Shown here: positions 55,247 through 64,000 of the stretch, piece by piece
Numbering within the stretch: the stretch's first letter is position 1
Layout: each line of letters starts with the position of its first letter
Origin: Xanthobacteraceae bacterium
GTDB taxonomy: Bacteria > Pseudomonadota > Alphaproteobacteria > Rhizobiales > Xanthobacteraceae
NCBI GenBank assembly: GCA_030041005.1
Contig: JASHOR010000041.1
Span: forward strand, 153,187-217,186
Direction: 5' to 3'
Length of the DNA: 64,000 nt
The notes under the pieces: model-generated
Databases searched by the model: none
Told to the model about the DNA's origin: nothing
What the model saw: only the letters and a program-made list of their open reading frames with translations
Program-made: the position numbers and the translations under genes

Positions 55247-56644
55247 ATGGCGACAATCGCAAGTTCGACCGACATCGCGACCGGCGCCGAGCGCGGCGAT
55301 ATGCGCAACATCGTGGCGCGGCTCGAGCGGCTGCCCTATTGTTCGTGGCATCTGAAAATGCGGCTCATCATCTGCACCGCATGGTTTTTCGATGCCTTCG
55401 ACTCGATCGCCATTGCCGTCGTACTGCCGCCGCTGATCGGCTTGTGGCATTTGAATCCACAGCACATCGGCCCGCTGATCGGCATCGGCTTTCTCGGCCA
55501 GCTTGTCGGCGCCATCGCCTTCGGCTGGATCGCCGAGCATTGGGGTCGCCGCAGCTCGATGCTGGGGACGCTGTTGATCTTTTCGCTGGGCGCCTTGGGC
55601 TGCGCCGCGGCGACGAGCTACACAATACTCTTCTGGCTGCGCTTCGTTCAGGGTATCGGGCTGGGCGGCGAAATCCCGCTGATGGCGGCCTACGTCAACG
55701 AATTCGCCAGAGCGAAAGGCCGCGGCCGGTTCTCGATCTCGATCCAGGTTCTGTTTTCGATCGGCCTATTGGCCGTGGCACTGGTCGGCGTCTATGTGGT
55801 GCCGCATTGGGGCTGGCAATGGATGTTCGTTATCGGCGCCATTCCGGCCCTGGTCGCGATCCCGATGCGGGCGCTGCTGCCGGAATCGCCGCGCTGGCTC
55901 GCGAGCCAAGGCCGCTATGACGAGGCGGATCGCGCGCTCCGGGGCATTGAGAAGATCGCCGCCCGCGAGGGAAAGACGGTGCCGGCGCTGCCGGCGGATC
56001 TGCCGGCCGTCGTCGAGGTGCGGCCACGGATCGCCGACCTGTTCAAGGGCATCTATCTGCGCCGCACCATCTCGGTCTGGCTGTTATGGGTCGGCGCCTA
56101 TTTCGTCTCGTACGGCATCACGGCGTGGATGCCCTCGCTGTTCCGCACCGCTTATCATCTCAACGTCCAGCAATCGCTGGATTACGGACTGATCAACAGC
56201 GCCGTCGGGCTGTGCGGTTCGTTCCTGGCTCTCTATCTGATCGAAGCCATCGGGCGGCGGGCGATGTTCATCTTCAGTCTGGGCGGCTGTTGCATCTGTC
56301 TTCTTTCCTTCGCCTTCCTGCCGCGGCTGAGCGCCGTCGGAACGCTGGAACTGGCGAGCTGCGGATTCTTCTTTCTCAGCTCGACGCTGTTGAGCCTTGC
56401 AACCTACACGGCCGAAATCTATCCGACGCATCTGCGTGCGCTCGGCGGCGGCATCGCCAGCGCCTGGCAGCGTGGCGCTTCGGTGGTCGGTACCACGGTG
56501 GTCGGTTGGGTTTTACCATATTACGGCATCAACGCCGTTTTCGTCATGTTCGGCCTGTTCGCGCTGATGGGCGCGATCGTGGCGGTCTTCTTCGCCGTGG
56601 AAACGCGGGCCCAAGTGCTCGAACGGGTTTCTCCGGTCGCGTAA
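55247..56644 (+). CDS. MFS transporter, aromatic acid/sugar porter-like
   Basis: 465 residues from ATG 55247 (GGGAGG upstream). Twelve helices; first-loop motif GWIAEHWGRRSSM, loop 4 GLGGEIPLMAAYVNEF, loop 6 PESPRWLASQGRYDEADRAL (the P-E-S-P-R-W-L motif of the sugar porter/AAHS families). N-terminal cytoplasmic part includes ERLPYCSWHLKMR. Probably proton-driven import of a carboxylate or aromatic acid for the enzymes downstream. Confidence 0.93.
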   Translation: MATIASSTDIATGAERGDMRNIVARLERLPYCSWHLKMRLIICTAWFFDAFDSIAIAVVLPPLIGLWHLNPQHIGPLIGIGFLGQLVGAIAFGWIAEHWGRRSSMLGTLLIFSLGALGCAAATSYTILFWLRFVQGIGLGGEIPLMAAYVNEFARAKGRGRFSISIQVLFSIGLLAVALVGVYVVPHWGWQWMFVIGAIPALVAIPMRALLPESPRWLASQGRYDEADRALRGIEKIAAREGKTVPALPADLPAVVEVRPRIADLFKGIYLRRTISVWLLWVGAYFVSYGITAWMPSLFRTAYHLNVQQSLDYGLINSAVGLCGSFLALYLIEAIGRRAMFIFSLGGCCICLLSFAFLPRLSAVGTLELASCGFFFLSSTLLSLATYTAEIYPTHLRALGGGIASAWQRGASVVGTTVVGWVLPYYGINAVFVMFGLFALMGAIVAVFFAVETRAQVLERVSPVA

Positions 56645-56681
56645 TCGGCGCGGGCGATTGGTTGGGGCTGGGGACTGACTG

Positions 56682-57491
56682 ATGACTGCCGATAACGCTC
56701 GCAGCGGCACCCATCACGGTACCCATGTCGATCTTCCGGGCGTAAAATTATGGTTCGTCGACACCGGCGGTCCGGCAACGCCGATCGTGCTGCTGCATCC
56801 CAACACCGGCACCACCGCGATCTGGGACAGTCAGATAGCCAGCTTCTCTCAGGCCGGTTACCGCGTCATCGCCTACGATCGCCGGGGCTGGGGCAAGAGC
56901 ATGGCCGAGCCCGCATCTGGTCCGCAGCCTGGCACGATAGCCGGCGATCTCGACGCGCTTCTCGATCATCTCGGGATCGAGAAATGCCACCTGGTCGGCG
57001 TCGCCGGCGGCGGTTTTGCGGCGGTGGACTTCGCCGCCTGGCGCCCGCAGCGACTGTTGAGTCTTGTCATCGGCGCCAGCACGCTCAAGGTCGAGGACAA
57101 GGAAATCGCCGATTTCATCGCTCGCATCGCCATTCCGGATATCAGGAACCACGCCGCCCATTACCGCGAGGTTGGACCGTCCTATCGCGGCGCCAATCCG
57201 CAAGGAACCCGGCGCTGGATCGAGATCGAGCGGCATTCGCGCCAGGCCGGCGCGCAGGGCCAGCCGTTGCTGAACCCGAACACGTTCGCCAAGCTCGCCA
57301 GCATCGCCACGCCGACGCTGGTGATCGCGGCGGACGCCGATTTGCTCGCCCCGCCGGCGCTGATGCGCGTGTGGGCTGCGCATCTACAACATTACGAATG
57401 GGATGTCATTCATGATGCCGGCCACGCGATGGCCTGGGAGCGGCCCGGCGCATTCAACGACAGGATATTGGATTTCATCAGGCGGCACTGA
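56682..57491 (+). CDS. Alpha/beta-hydrolase fold protein lacking the nucleophile serine
   Basis: 269 residues. Oxyanion-side motif VLLHPNTGTT, GYRVIAYDRRGWGKS, then the elbow LVGVAGGGFAAVD, where the usual G-x-S-x-G is G-V-A-G-G; the acid (DADLLAPP) and histidine (HDAGHAMAWE) remain. It may be non-hydrolytic or use another mechanism, as known for some members. 37 bases after the MFS gene, likely cotranscribed. Confidence 0.88.
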   Translation: MTADNARSGTHHGTHVDLPGVKLWFVDTGGPATPIVLLHPNTGTTAIWDSQIASFSQAGYRVIAYDRRGWGKSMAEPASGPQPGTIAGDLDALLDHLGIEKCHLVGVAGGGFAAVDFAAWRPQRLLSLVIGASTLKVEDKEIADFIARIAIPDIRNHAAHYREVGPSYRGANPQGTRRWIEIERHSRQAGAQGQPLLNPNTFAKLASIATPTLVIAADADLLAPPALMRVWAAHLQHYEWDVIHDAGHAMAWERPGAFNDRILDFIRRH

Positions 57492-57511
57492 ACACCGCAG
57501 GGACGAATTAG

Positions 57512-57690
57512 TTAGGGCGCGGACTCATCAATACGCAGCCATAGCCTGACAGATGGGAGCTGGTTGAAGGCAAGGTCGTTCGCAGCGAGCTTGCATTGGC
57601 TGTCGCGACACGCCGATACTTCTTGATCTTGTTGAAGAGCCGCTCGGTTAAGCTGCGCGCCCGATAAAGATGCGGGCTACCGATGGCTCG
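57512..57690 (-). pseudogene. IS5-family transposase, 3' remnant
   Basis: On the minus strand the frame SPHLYRARSLTERLFNKIKK followed by YRRVAT, then after a one-base slip KLAANDLAFNQLPSVRLWLR, matches the C-terminal end of IS5-group DDE transposases (family form RNLIERFFNKLK...RYDKLAANYLAF). The stop is at 57512. No inverted ends recognised. Confidence 0.75.
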
Positions 57691-57834
57691 CTAAGACTTC
57701 GCAAGCCCTAATGGCTTCTCCCCTCGTTAGCTGTTGCGGCGTGGTTTTGTATGGTCGCTTCAATTGAATTGACTGGGCGTCGCCGGCCATGCTTGCGTAC
57801 CAGACCACCTTATCATCAAAGCAGTACTGCGCCC
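57691..57834. other. Leader of the ThDP enzyme gene
   Basis: Short stretch between the IS5 remnant and the ThDP gene; no features recognised beyond the likely promoter. Confidence 0.3.
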
Positions 57835-59517
57835 ATGCCCAAACTCTACGAAGCCCTCGCCGAAGCGTTCCTTGCGGAGGGAGTCGATACGCAATTCGTC
57901 CTGATGGGCGACGGCAACATGCACTGGTCCACCGCCTTTGCCAAACTGCCGGGTGTGCATACCGTCCACGTCCGGCACGAGCACGTCGCCGTAGCGGCGG
58001 CGACAGCCTACAACGTAGCAACCAATAAGGTCGCTGTTGCCTCGGTCACATGCGGCCCTGGCGTGACCCAGGTGATGACGGCGCTGCCGGCCGCGGTTCG
58101 CGCCCGCCTGCCGATGGTGGTGTTCGCCGGTGAATCGCCGATCAACGCCAGGTTCTACAACCAGTATATCGACCAGGCGCCCTTGGTGACGGCGACTGGC
58201 GCGCATTACATCGCAGCACACAGTGTGCCGCGCATGATGGACCACGTGCGCGAGGCCTTCCACGTCGCCAAATACGAGCGCTGCCCGGTCGTGTTGGGCA
58301 TTCCCTATGATCTGCAGAAGGTCGAATACATGGCGAACCAGCCGTACGAGACCTCGGCGATGTACCAGCCGAAGGTCGGGCGGATGCAGCCAGATCCCGA
58401 GCTTATAGCCGAGGCCGTCGAGCGGCTGGCGGCGGCCAAGCGGCCGATCATCCTCGGCGGCCGTGGCGTGCTGTGGTCCGGCGCGCGAGATGCGGTGATC
58501 AAGCTCGCCGATCGCTGCGGGGCGCTACTCTCCAACACGCTGCCGGCGCGTGGTCTGTTCCACGACCATCCGTTCGGGCTCGGCACCACCGGCAGCTACT
58601 TCACGTCGTTGGGCAGAGAGATGTATGAGTCCGCGGACGCAGTCCTCGCGGTCGGCACGAGCCTGTCCTACTACGTCGGTGGCGGGCATTATTGGGGCAA
58701 GGCCTACAGGATCCAGTTGGACGATGCCCCGCGCGGCTTGCGCGACGGGCAGAAGGCTGCCGACCTTTACGTCAGGTCGGATGCGCTCGCCGGCGTCGAG
58801 GCTATCCTTGCCGGGCTCGACAAAAAGCTCGGCGCCGGCAAGCCGACGGTGGCGGCGATTCGCTCCAAAGAGCTGGCGCACCGCATCGCCACAGAGCCGG
58901 CGGACTCGATGCCGTTCGACACCGCGCCCGGCGTGCTGGATCCGCGCGAGGTGATCTCCGCCATCGACGCGGTCGTGCCAAAGGATTGGGACTGCGTCGT
59001 CGGCGGCGGCCATCAGGCCTATTTCAACACCCAGATGCGTGGGCGGCCGGCGGAGCGCTACACGACGGTCCGCGAATTTGGCGCGGTCGGCAATGGCCTG
59101 TCGTACGCGCTCGGCGTCGCCGCCGCCCGCCGGCAGGGCCGCGACGGCAGGATCGTGCTGTTCGAAGGCGACGGTGGGTTCCTGTTCCATATTCAGGAAC
59201 TCGAGACGCTCAAGCGTCAGGGATACCGCATTCTGATGTGCATCATGAACGATGGCGGCTACGGCTCGGAGTTTCACAAGCTGCGTGCCGACGGTCTCGA
59301 CGACAGCCTGGCCGTGTTCGGCCGGCCTGCGTTCGAAAACATCGCACGCGGCTTCGGCCTGCGCGGCCACGAAATCCGCGATGTCTCGGTCATCCCGAAA
59401 CTGTTCGCCGACTTTGCCGCGCAAGGCGACAGCGAAATCTGGAACATCCAGATCTCGGATCAAGTCACGGCGCCGGTGATCCGGGCGACCATCAAGCGCG
59501 GTCACGGCAATATGTGA
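57835..59517 (+). CDS. ThDP-dependent enzyme of the acetolactate synthase/benzoylformate decarboxylase type
   Basis: 560 residues. PYR domain at the N-terminus: MPKLYEALAEAFLAEGVDTQ and the catalytic Glu in HVRHEHVAVAAATAY; central domain KRPIILGGRGVLWSGARDAV; PP domain with the ThDP/Mg motif GDGGFLFHIQELETLKRQGYRILMCIMNDGGYG (G-D-G ... N-D-G-G-Y). The usual FAD-interaction features of true acetolactate synthases are not obvious. It carboligates or decarboxylates a 2-keto acid; the exact substrate is not predictable. Plus strand, after the hydrolase and IS remnant. Confidence 0.9.
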   Translation: MPKLYEALAEAFLAEGVDTQFVLMGDGNMHWSTAFAKLPGVHTVHVRHEHVAVAAATAYNVATNKVAVASVTCGPGVTQVMTALPAAVRARLPMVVFAGESPINARFYNQYIDQAPLVTATGAHYIAAHSVPRMMDHVREAFHVAKYERCPVVLGIPYDLQKVEYMANQPYETSAMYQPKVGRMQPDPELIAEAVERLAAAKRPIILGGRGVLWSGARDAVIKLADRCGALLSNTLPARGLFHDHPFGLGTTGSYFTSLGREMYESADAVLAVGTSLSYYVGGGHYWGKAYRIQLDDAPRGLRDGQKAADLYVRSDALAGVEAILAGLDKKLGAGKPTVAAIRSKELAHRIATEPADSMPFDTAPGVLDPREVISAIDAVVPKDWDCVVGGGHQAYFNTQMRGRPAERYTTVREFGAVGNGLSYALGVAAARRQGRDGRIVLFEGDGGFLFHIQELETLKRQGYRILMCIMNDGGYGSEFHKLRADGLDDSLAVFGRPAFENIARGFGLRGHEIRDVSVIPKLFADFAAQGDSEIWNIQISDQVTAPVIRATIKRGHGNM

Positions 59518-59621
59518 TACCAACGGGCGGGTGCGCCGATCTTGCGCGGGAAATGCGATCACTCATGGCACGCAGCGTCTGATGGGTCCACGATATTTGC
59601 CGGCATGTCGGCTTTTGATGG

Positions 59622-60266
59622 TCATGGCTTGCGCTGAGTCCCGCCTTCGCGTTCGAGCCTGCCGCCGCCGAACAACGTCGGAATATAGCGCGGCGCTTCG
59701 ATCGCGCTCATGAAGCGCTGCTTGGCGAGCACCGGATCGAATGCGATCGGCGGCCGCACCACCTCGATATCGGGCGCCGTCGACAGCACCAGCACTTGCG
59801 GTCCTTCGTGCGCAGATTTCAAATTTGCCGCAAGCTCGTTCGGTGTCGACAGGTTCTTCGCCCGGCGAATGCCGGCGGCGCGCGCGAGCTCTGCGAAATC
59901 GAGGCCTGCATTGGTCAGTTTCTGCCCGCCCGAGGCGGCATGAACGCCGTTCGCGACAAGCAGGATAGTCAGGTTCTTTGGCCTGACCGCCCCCACAGTC
60001 ACCAGCGCGCCCATATGCATGAGCGTGCCGCCGTCGCCCTCGACCACCAACACCGGCCGCGCCGGCTGCGCCAGCGCCAGTCCGAGCGCCAGAGGCAGCG
60101 CCAAACCCATCGAGTCCTCGATGTAGAAATTTTCCGGGACGTGATGAATAGCGGCCCACAGATAGGAGGCGTTGCCTAGCGCAGTGACCACCAGGGCATC
60201 GGCCGGCAGCGCTTTGGCGAGGGCGTGGTAATAATCTGCCCGGCTCGGTCGTGCGTCCTTCACCAC
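59622..60266 (-). CDS. ThDP decarboxylase, PP (beta) subunit, ComE/phosphonopyruvate decarboxylase-like
   Basis: 214 residues from a GTG at 60266, overlapping the alpha subunit stop. It contains only the C-terminal ThDP-binding domain: GNASYLWAAIHHVPENFY, GLALPLALGLALAQ, and the motif VEGDGGTLMHMG ... NLTILLVANGVHAASGGQ. With the upstream subunit it makes one catalytic unit of the sulfopyruvate/phosphonopyruvate decarboxylase family. Substrate not assigned. Confidence 0.9.
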   Translation of the reverse strand: MVKDARPSRADYYHALAKALPADALVVTALGNASYLWAAIHHVPENFYIEDSMGLALPLALGLALAQPARPVLVVEGDGGTLMHMGALVTVGAVRPKNLTILLVANGVHAASGGQKLTNAGLDFAELARAAGIRRAKNLSTPNELAANLKSAHEGPQVLVLSTAPDIEVVRPPIAFDPVLAKQRFMSAIEAPRYIPTLFGGGRLEREGGTQRKP

Positions 60267-60781
60267 CGGACGTCCTCCTGCGACAGCAACAGCGCGAACG
60301 GGCTCGATGCCTCCTCGGCAAAGGTCGCCGCCGTTTCCACCTGCGGGCCGATCGGCCGGCTGCGGTCGGCACAGGCAAAGGCGACGCCAAGTCCGCGCAG
60401 CACCGGCTCCGTCGCCCGCCCCTTGGCCACATGGTAGAACACCGGGTCTTCGGGTGTGCCGCGATAGGAGACGAGAATGAGCAGCGGAAACTGGTAGCGC
60501 TGGGCCAGCGTGACCATGCCGCTGCCCATGCTGAGCAGTCCCGCATTCTGAACAAACATGGCCGTGCGCACGCCGCCAAGCCGGGCGCCGCAGGCGATCG
60601 CCAGCGCTTCCTCCTCGTGCGTCGCGCGCACCAGTTGCATGGATTTCTCGCGCTCGATGCGCACAAGAATTTCACCGAGCCAAGAGTCGGGCACCGCCAC
60701 GGCCACGCCGAAGCCAAGGCGCTTGAGTGTATCGAGTATCTGGGACGGCCGATGGGACGCGGAAGGCTTGCGTGCTTGCAT
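60260..60781 (-). CDS. ThDP decarboxylase, PYR (alpha) subunit, ComD-like
   Basis: 173 residues from ATG 60781 (GGGGAG upstream). N-terminal ThDP PYR domain: ILDTLKRLGFGVAVAVPDSWL, catalytic Glu in RATHEEEALAIACGA, and NAGLLSMGSGMVTLAQRYQFP. Split PYR/PP subunits are known for sulfopyruvate decarboxylase (ComDE) and relatives. Divergent from the ABC importer operon, 260 bases away. Confidence 0.9.
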   Translation of the reverse strand: MQARKPSASHRPSQILDTLKRLGFGVAVAVPDSWLGEILVRIEREKSMQLVRATHEEEALAIACGARLGGVRTAMFVQNAGLLSMGSGMVTLAQRYQFPLLILVSYRGTPEDPVFYHVAKGRATEPVLRGLGVAFACADRSRPIGPQVETAATFAEEASSPFALLLSQEDVRW

Positions 60782-61041
60782 CGGTCTCCCCGACAGGGCG
60801 ACGCGCCGCCCGCATCCGGCGATTGTGCTCGGCGATTGTGCTCTCGATCGCGCGAATGCGCGACGTGGCACGCCGGCTTCCCGGGCAGGATCGTAGGGTA
60901 GGCGAGTCCTATTGTCGACCCAAAACGGCTGGTGCAGAATTGGCCGCGCTTAATGCGCGACGACGATGGCCGGACCGGCAGATACGAAGGAGCGCAACAG
61001 CCTTCGCGCCCGCGCCGGCGCCGCGCAACGGGGAGCTCACC

Positions 61042-62070
61042 ATGAAGCGTTTTTTGCTCGCGGCCTTTGCCCTTATCCTGGCGTTGCCCGTCCTGGCGCT
61101 GCCCGCGCACGCGCAGGACAAGCTCGTCGTCAGCATCTGGGGCGGCAGCTGGCGTGATCTGGTTGCCGATACGGTAGCGAAGAAATTCACCGCCGAAACC
61201 GGCGTGCCGGTGCAGTTCATTACCGGCGGCACCATCGACCGGCTCAACAAGGCGCGGCTCGCCAGGGGCAACCCGGAGAGCGACATCACCTTTACCACCT
61301 CGCACGTCGGCTGGCTTTACATCAACAGCGCGCTGTTCGAGAGGCTTGACCTCACAAAGATCCCGAACGCCAAGAACCTGGTGGATCAGGCGCGGTTCAG
61401 TCCCTATCATCTCGGTAGCTGGGCCTACGTGTACACCATCGGCTACCGCCACGATCTGATCAAAGACATCAAGTTCGACAGTTGGAACGATCTGTGGAAT
61501 CCGGAGCTGAAGGGCAAGCTCGCTGCGCCCGATTTCGATCCGAGTTCGCTGATTGTCGTCGCCGCCATCCTCTCCGGCGGCGATGCCGAGCACTGGCAAA
61601 AGGGCGAAGACAAGCTCAGGGAGCTGAAGCCGAATTTCAAGGCGTTCTACAGCGACGACGCCAACAGCCAGCAATTGCTGGCGAGCGGCGAGACTCCGGT
61701 GCAGGACGTTCTGTCCATGAATGCCTATTACATGATCGGTCAGGGCTCCCCACTCACGGTCAGCATCCCGAAGGAGGGCGGCGTGCTCGGCGTCGACAGC
61801 GTCGCCATCATGAGCGGCACGAAGCGGCTCGATCTCGCCTACAAGTTCATCAATGACCTCTACGATCCTGTCGTTCAGGCGCAGATCGCCGCGCAGAAGA
61901 AGGGCAGCCCGGTGGTGACCAATGCCAAGCTCGACCCCGCGCTCGCCAGCCTTCCCGGCGTGTTTACCTCTGCCGCGCAGTGGAACCGGCAGATCGTCAT
62001 CGATCCGAAGCTGCGCGCGGAAAAGCTTCCGGAATGGCGCAAGTGGTTCTCTGAAAACATCATGAATTGA
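61042..62070 (+). CDS. Periplasmic solute-binding protein (polyamine/family 1 type)
   Basis: 342 residues from ATG 61042 (GGGGAG upstream). Signal peptide MKRFLLAAFALILALPVLAL ending at A-H-A-Q (about 25). Core motifs LVVSIWGGSWRDLVADTVAK, TFTTSHVGWLYINSALF-like stretch and FDSWNDLWNPELKGKLAAPD are those of PotD/PotF-like receptors. Partner of two permeases and an ATPase downstream. May carry a ligand other than polyamines. Confidence 0.92.
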   Translation: MKRFLLAAFALILALPVLALPAHAQDKLVVSIWGGSWRDLVADTVAKKFTAETGVPVQFITGGTIDRLNKARLARGNPESDITFTTSHVGWLYINSALFERLDLTKIPNAKNLVDQARFSPYHLGSWAYVYTIGYRHDLIKDIKFDSWNDLWNPELKGKLAAPDFDPSSLIVVAAILSGGDAEHWQKGEDKLRELKPNFKAFYSDDANSQQLLASGETPVQDVLSMNAYYMIGQGSPLTVSIPKEGGVLGVDSVAIMSGTKRLDLAYKFINDLYDPVVQAQIAAQKKGSPVVTNAKLDPALASLPGVFTSAAQWNRQIVIDPKLRAEKLPEWRKWFSENIMN

Positions 62071-62094
62071 CGCTACGAGGGCCGCGCCTGCCCG

Positions 62095-62970
62095 ATGCGC
62101 GGCCGTGCCGGTCCGCTGGTGAAGACGCAGCCGTTCCTTCGCACTCTGGTAACGCCAGGCACGCTGTGCGCTTTGGTCTTTCTGGCGGCTATGGCCGCAG
62201 TGCTGCAATACAGTGTTCGCGCCTTCATCCCCGGCTCGCTCGAGCCCGGAGGATTCACGCTGGCGAATTTCGCCGCCCTCATCAAGCCGCTCTACGCGCG
62301 CGTATTTCTAGATACGGTGTGGATCTGTTTCCTCACCGCGTTTTTCACCCTTATCGTAGGCTATCCGCTGGCCTATGCGCTGGTCCATGTGCGCAGCAGG
62401 TTCGCCAAATCGTTCATCCTGATCACCGTCATTACGCCGCTGTTTCTCGGCGAGGTGGTGCGCACCTATTCGTGGATCATCGTTCTGGGGAGCGACGGCT
62501 TCATCAACACGGTTCTCATAAAACTCGGCATCGTCGCGCACCCGATTCAATTCATGTTCACGACGCTCGGCGTCGTGGTTGCGCTGGTGCATGTGACCAT
62601 ACCGGTCATGGTGATCATCCTGGCGGCGGCGCTGTCCCATATCGACCGCAATTACCAAAGGGCTGCGGCAAGTCTCGGCGCCGGGCCGCTGCGCGCGTTC
62701 GCTACAGTCACTTTGCCGTTGTCGATGCCCGGAATACTTGCCGGAGTGTCCACCTCGTTCGCGTGGACCTTCAGCGCCTTCGCCACGCCGCAGCTCATCG
62801 GCGGCGGCCGCGTCAACATGATCTCGAACTTGGTCTACCAGCTCGGCTTCGCCAGCTTCAATTTTCCCTTCGCGGCGACACTGTGCGTTGCCGGACTTGC
62901 GCTGGTGCTCGCGGTCCTGTGGTTGAGCAACGCCGCGCTGCGCCCGCTCGAACGGATGGGCCCGCATTGA
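62095..62970 (+). CDS. ABC permease, PotB-type
   Basis: 291 residues, six hydrophobic helices. The EAA loop reads YQRAAASLGAGPLRAFATVTLPLSMPGILAG (E-A-A variant; about 203-233), where the ATPase docks. Follows the binding-protein gene by 24 bases. Confidence 0.93.
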   Translation: MRGRAGPLVKTQPFLRTLVTPGTLCALVFLAAMAAVLQYSVRAFIPGSLEPGGFTLANFAALIKPLYARVFLDTVWICFLTAFFTLIVGYPLAYALVHVRSRFAKSFILITVITPLFLGEVVRTYSWIIVLGSDGFINTVLIKLGIVAHPIQFMFTTLGVVVALVHVTIPVMVIILAAALSHIDRNYQRAAASLGAGPLRAFATVTLPLSMPGILAGVSTSFAWTFSAFATPQLIGGGRVNMISNLVYQLGFASFNFPFAATLCVAGLALVLAVLWLSNAALRPLERMGPH

Positions 62971-62971
62971 C

Positions 62972-63787
62972 ATGCCGCGCTCTGCGTTTCAACGATTGCT
63001 GCAAGCCGGCGGGACGCTCGCCGTGGTGGCCGTGCTTTGCTTCCTGCTCTTGCCGGCAGGGGTCGTGGCGGTGGCGGCGTTCAATGCCAGCGCGCTGCCG
63101 TCGTTTCCGCCGCACGCCTGGTCGCTGCGCTGGTTCGCCAAAGCCATCGCCTATCGCGACTTCCGCGAAGGACTTGGCAACGGCCTGATCGTGAGCGGCT
63201 TTGCCTCGGTGATCGCGCTCGTCGTCGGCGCGGCGTTCGCGTTCTCCATCGACCATTATCGATTCCGCGGCAAGCGGTTGATCGAAGGCGTGCTGCTGTC
63301 GCCGCTGTTCGTTCCGCATTTCACGGTCGGCCTCGGCCTGCTTATCATCGCCGCGCAGATCGGCCTCGTTAGCACCTATGCGCTTGTTATCGTCTGCCAC
63401 GTCGTCCTGGTGCTGCCGTTCGTCCTGCGCAGCGTCTACGTCTCGCTGCGCAATCTCGATCGGCGCCTGGAGCTTGCTGCCGCGAGCCTCGGGGCATCGC
63501 CGCGCCGGGTGCTGGGGACCATCACGATTCCGCTGTTGCTGCCGGGGCTGGTCAGCGGCTGGCTGTTTGCCGCCATTCTCTCGTTCAATGAATTCACCGC
63601 GTCGCTGTTCGTCACCACGCAGCGCACGCAGACGCTGCCCGTGGTGATGTATAATTACGTGCGTGAATATGCCGATCCGACTATGGCGGCCTTGTCGGTG
63701 ATCTACATCGTCGTCATCGCCGCTCTGCTCATCTTCGCCAATGCCTGGCTCGGACTCGACAAGATTCTCAATGTCGAAGGCAGCTGA
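62972..63787 (+). CDS. ABC permease, PotC-type
   Basis: 271 residues; six helices; EAA loop [27 protein letters not shown] (about 166-192). It starts one base after the PotB-type stop, so the two are coupled, and its 3' end overlaps the ATPase start by 17 bases. Confidence 0.93.
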   Translation: MPRSAFQRLLQAGGTLAVVAVLCFLLLPAGVVAVAAFNASALPSFPPHAWSLRWFAKAIAYRDFREGLGNGLIVSGFASVIALVVGAAFAFSIDHYRFRGKRLIEGVLLSPLFVPHFTVGLGLLIIAAQIGLVSTYALVIVCHVVLVLPFVLRSVYVSLRNLDRRLELAAASLGASPRRVLGTITIPLLLPGLVSGWLFAAILSFNEFTASLFVTTQRTQTLPVVMYNYVREYADPTMAALSVIYIVVIAALLIFANAWLGLDKILNVEGS

Positions 63788-64000
63788 CATCGGCGGCGAC
63801 GCCCGGCACGCGGCGGTGGCCGACGAGACCGCGGTACTTTTTGACCGCGTCAGCAAGCGCTTCGGCGAGGTCGCCGCGTTGCATGACATCTCGCTCTCGA
63901 TCCACCCCGGCGAATTCATGACGCTGCTCGGCCCGTCGGGATGCGGGAAAACGACGGTTCTCAACCTCATCGCCGGTTTCTTCAGCCCCGACGGAGGCGA
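63771..64000 (+). CDS. ABC importer ATP-binding protein, N-terminal part (cut by window edge)
   Basis: 76 codons are visible from ATG 63771: [40 protein letters not shown] (Walker A GPSGCGKT) and [13 protein letters not shown]. This is a PotA-like ATPase, last cistron seen of the importer operon. Confidence 0.93.
   Translation, partial: MSKAADIGGDARHAAVADETAVLFDRVSKRFGEVAALHDISLSIHPGEFMTLLGPSGCGKTTVLNLIAGFFSPDGG

Noticed and set aside
58525..59562. 345-codon minus-strand frame
   Set aside because: Antisense to the ThDP enzyme, whose cofactor motifs are intact.
59563..62208. 881-codon open frame on the minus strand
   Set aside because: It runs antisense to the binding-protein gene and out of frame through both ThDP subunits; Arg/His-rich composition and no domain. 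A GC-rich shadow.

Overview
The window reads as chromosomal DNA of a GC-rich alphaproteobacterium of the order Hyphomicrobiales (Rhizobiales), most like the Bradyrhizobium / Rhodopseudomonas / Pseudolabrys part of that order. The clues are a FixL-FixJ-FixK oxygen cascade, the flgB-flgC-fliE-fliQ-fliR-flhB block next to cckA, the carA / yqeY / dnaG / rpoD neighbourhood, a DnaG whose zinc-finger cysteines are replaced, TctC-type binding proteins, and CtrA-like TTAA-N7-TTAA sites. This placement is inference from gene content; there is no rRNA in the window.

Region 1 (1 to about 22.3 kb) is an accessory, stress-oriented block. A HlyD/ABC-2 efflux operon (minus strand, running off the left edge) is followed by phosphoketolase, ChaB, an acetate kinase remnant, a GNAT protein, DoxX, a single-domain response regulator, fixJ, fixL, fixK, two CBS-domain proteins, a host-attachment-like protein, a universal stress protein, a P3A-type H+-ATPase, a two-helix membrane protein and a hibernation-factor/cold-shock fusion. 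Eight 14-bp sites of the form TTGAY-N4-RTCAA, one with a single mismatch, lie in front of these genes at spacings that suit FNR/FixK activation. I read the block as an oxygen-limitation regulon encoded together with its own sensor and activator.

Region 2 (22.5 to 23.0 kb) holds a broken IS3-type orfA that abuts the 3' end of a tRNA-Leu(UAA) gene. That tRNA gene is interrupted between U34 and A35 by a 232-nt group I intron. This looks like the right-hand junction between the accessory block and core chromosome.

Region 3 (23.3 to 53.7 kb) is mostly core: cupins, a phosphoribosyltransferase, a CinA/MoaB-like protein, a GST, a Tim44-like membrane protein, CckA, flagellar export and basal-body genes, a MetE-like protein, a frameshifted GST, a VOC protein, an MFS carrier, RpoD, DnaG, a frameshifted AroE, YqeY, CarA, a cupin-methyltransferase pair, a YihY/BrkB protein and a minC-minD-minE-parA operon.

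Region 4 (54 to 64 kb) looks catabolic: a TctC-type binding protein, an MFS carrier, an alpha/beta hydrolase lacking its nucleophile serine, a one-chain ThDP enzyme, a two-subunit ThDP decarboxylase and a divergent polyamine/Fe-type ABC importer cut by the right edge.

Between 37.7 and 55.1 kb, outside the stress block, a family of about 75-bp palindromic elements with CTAGTG...CACTAG ends is dispersed between genes. One copy has inserted inside a different palindrome. Stem differences between subtypes are compensated on the other arm.
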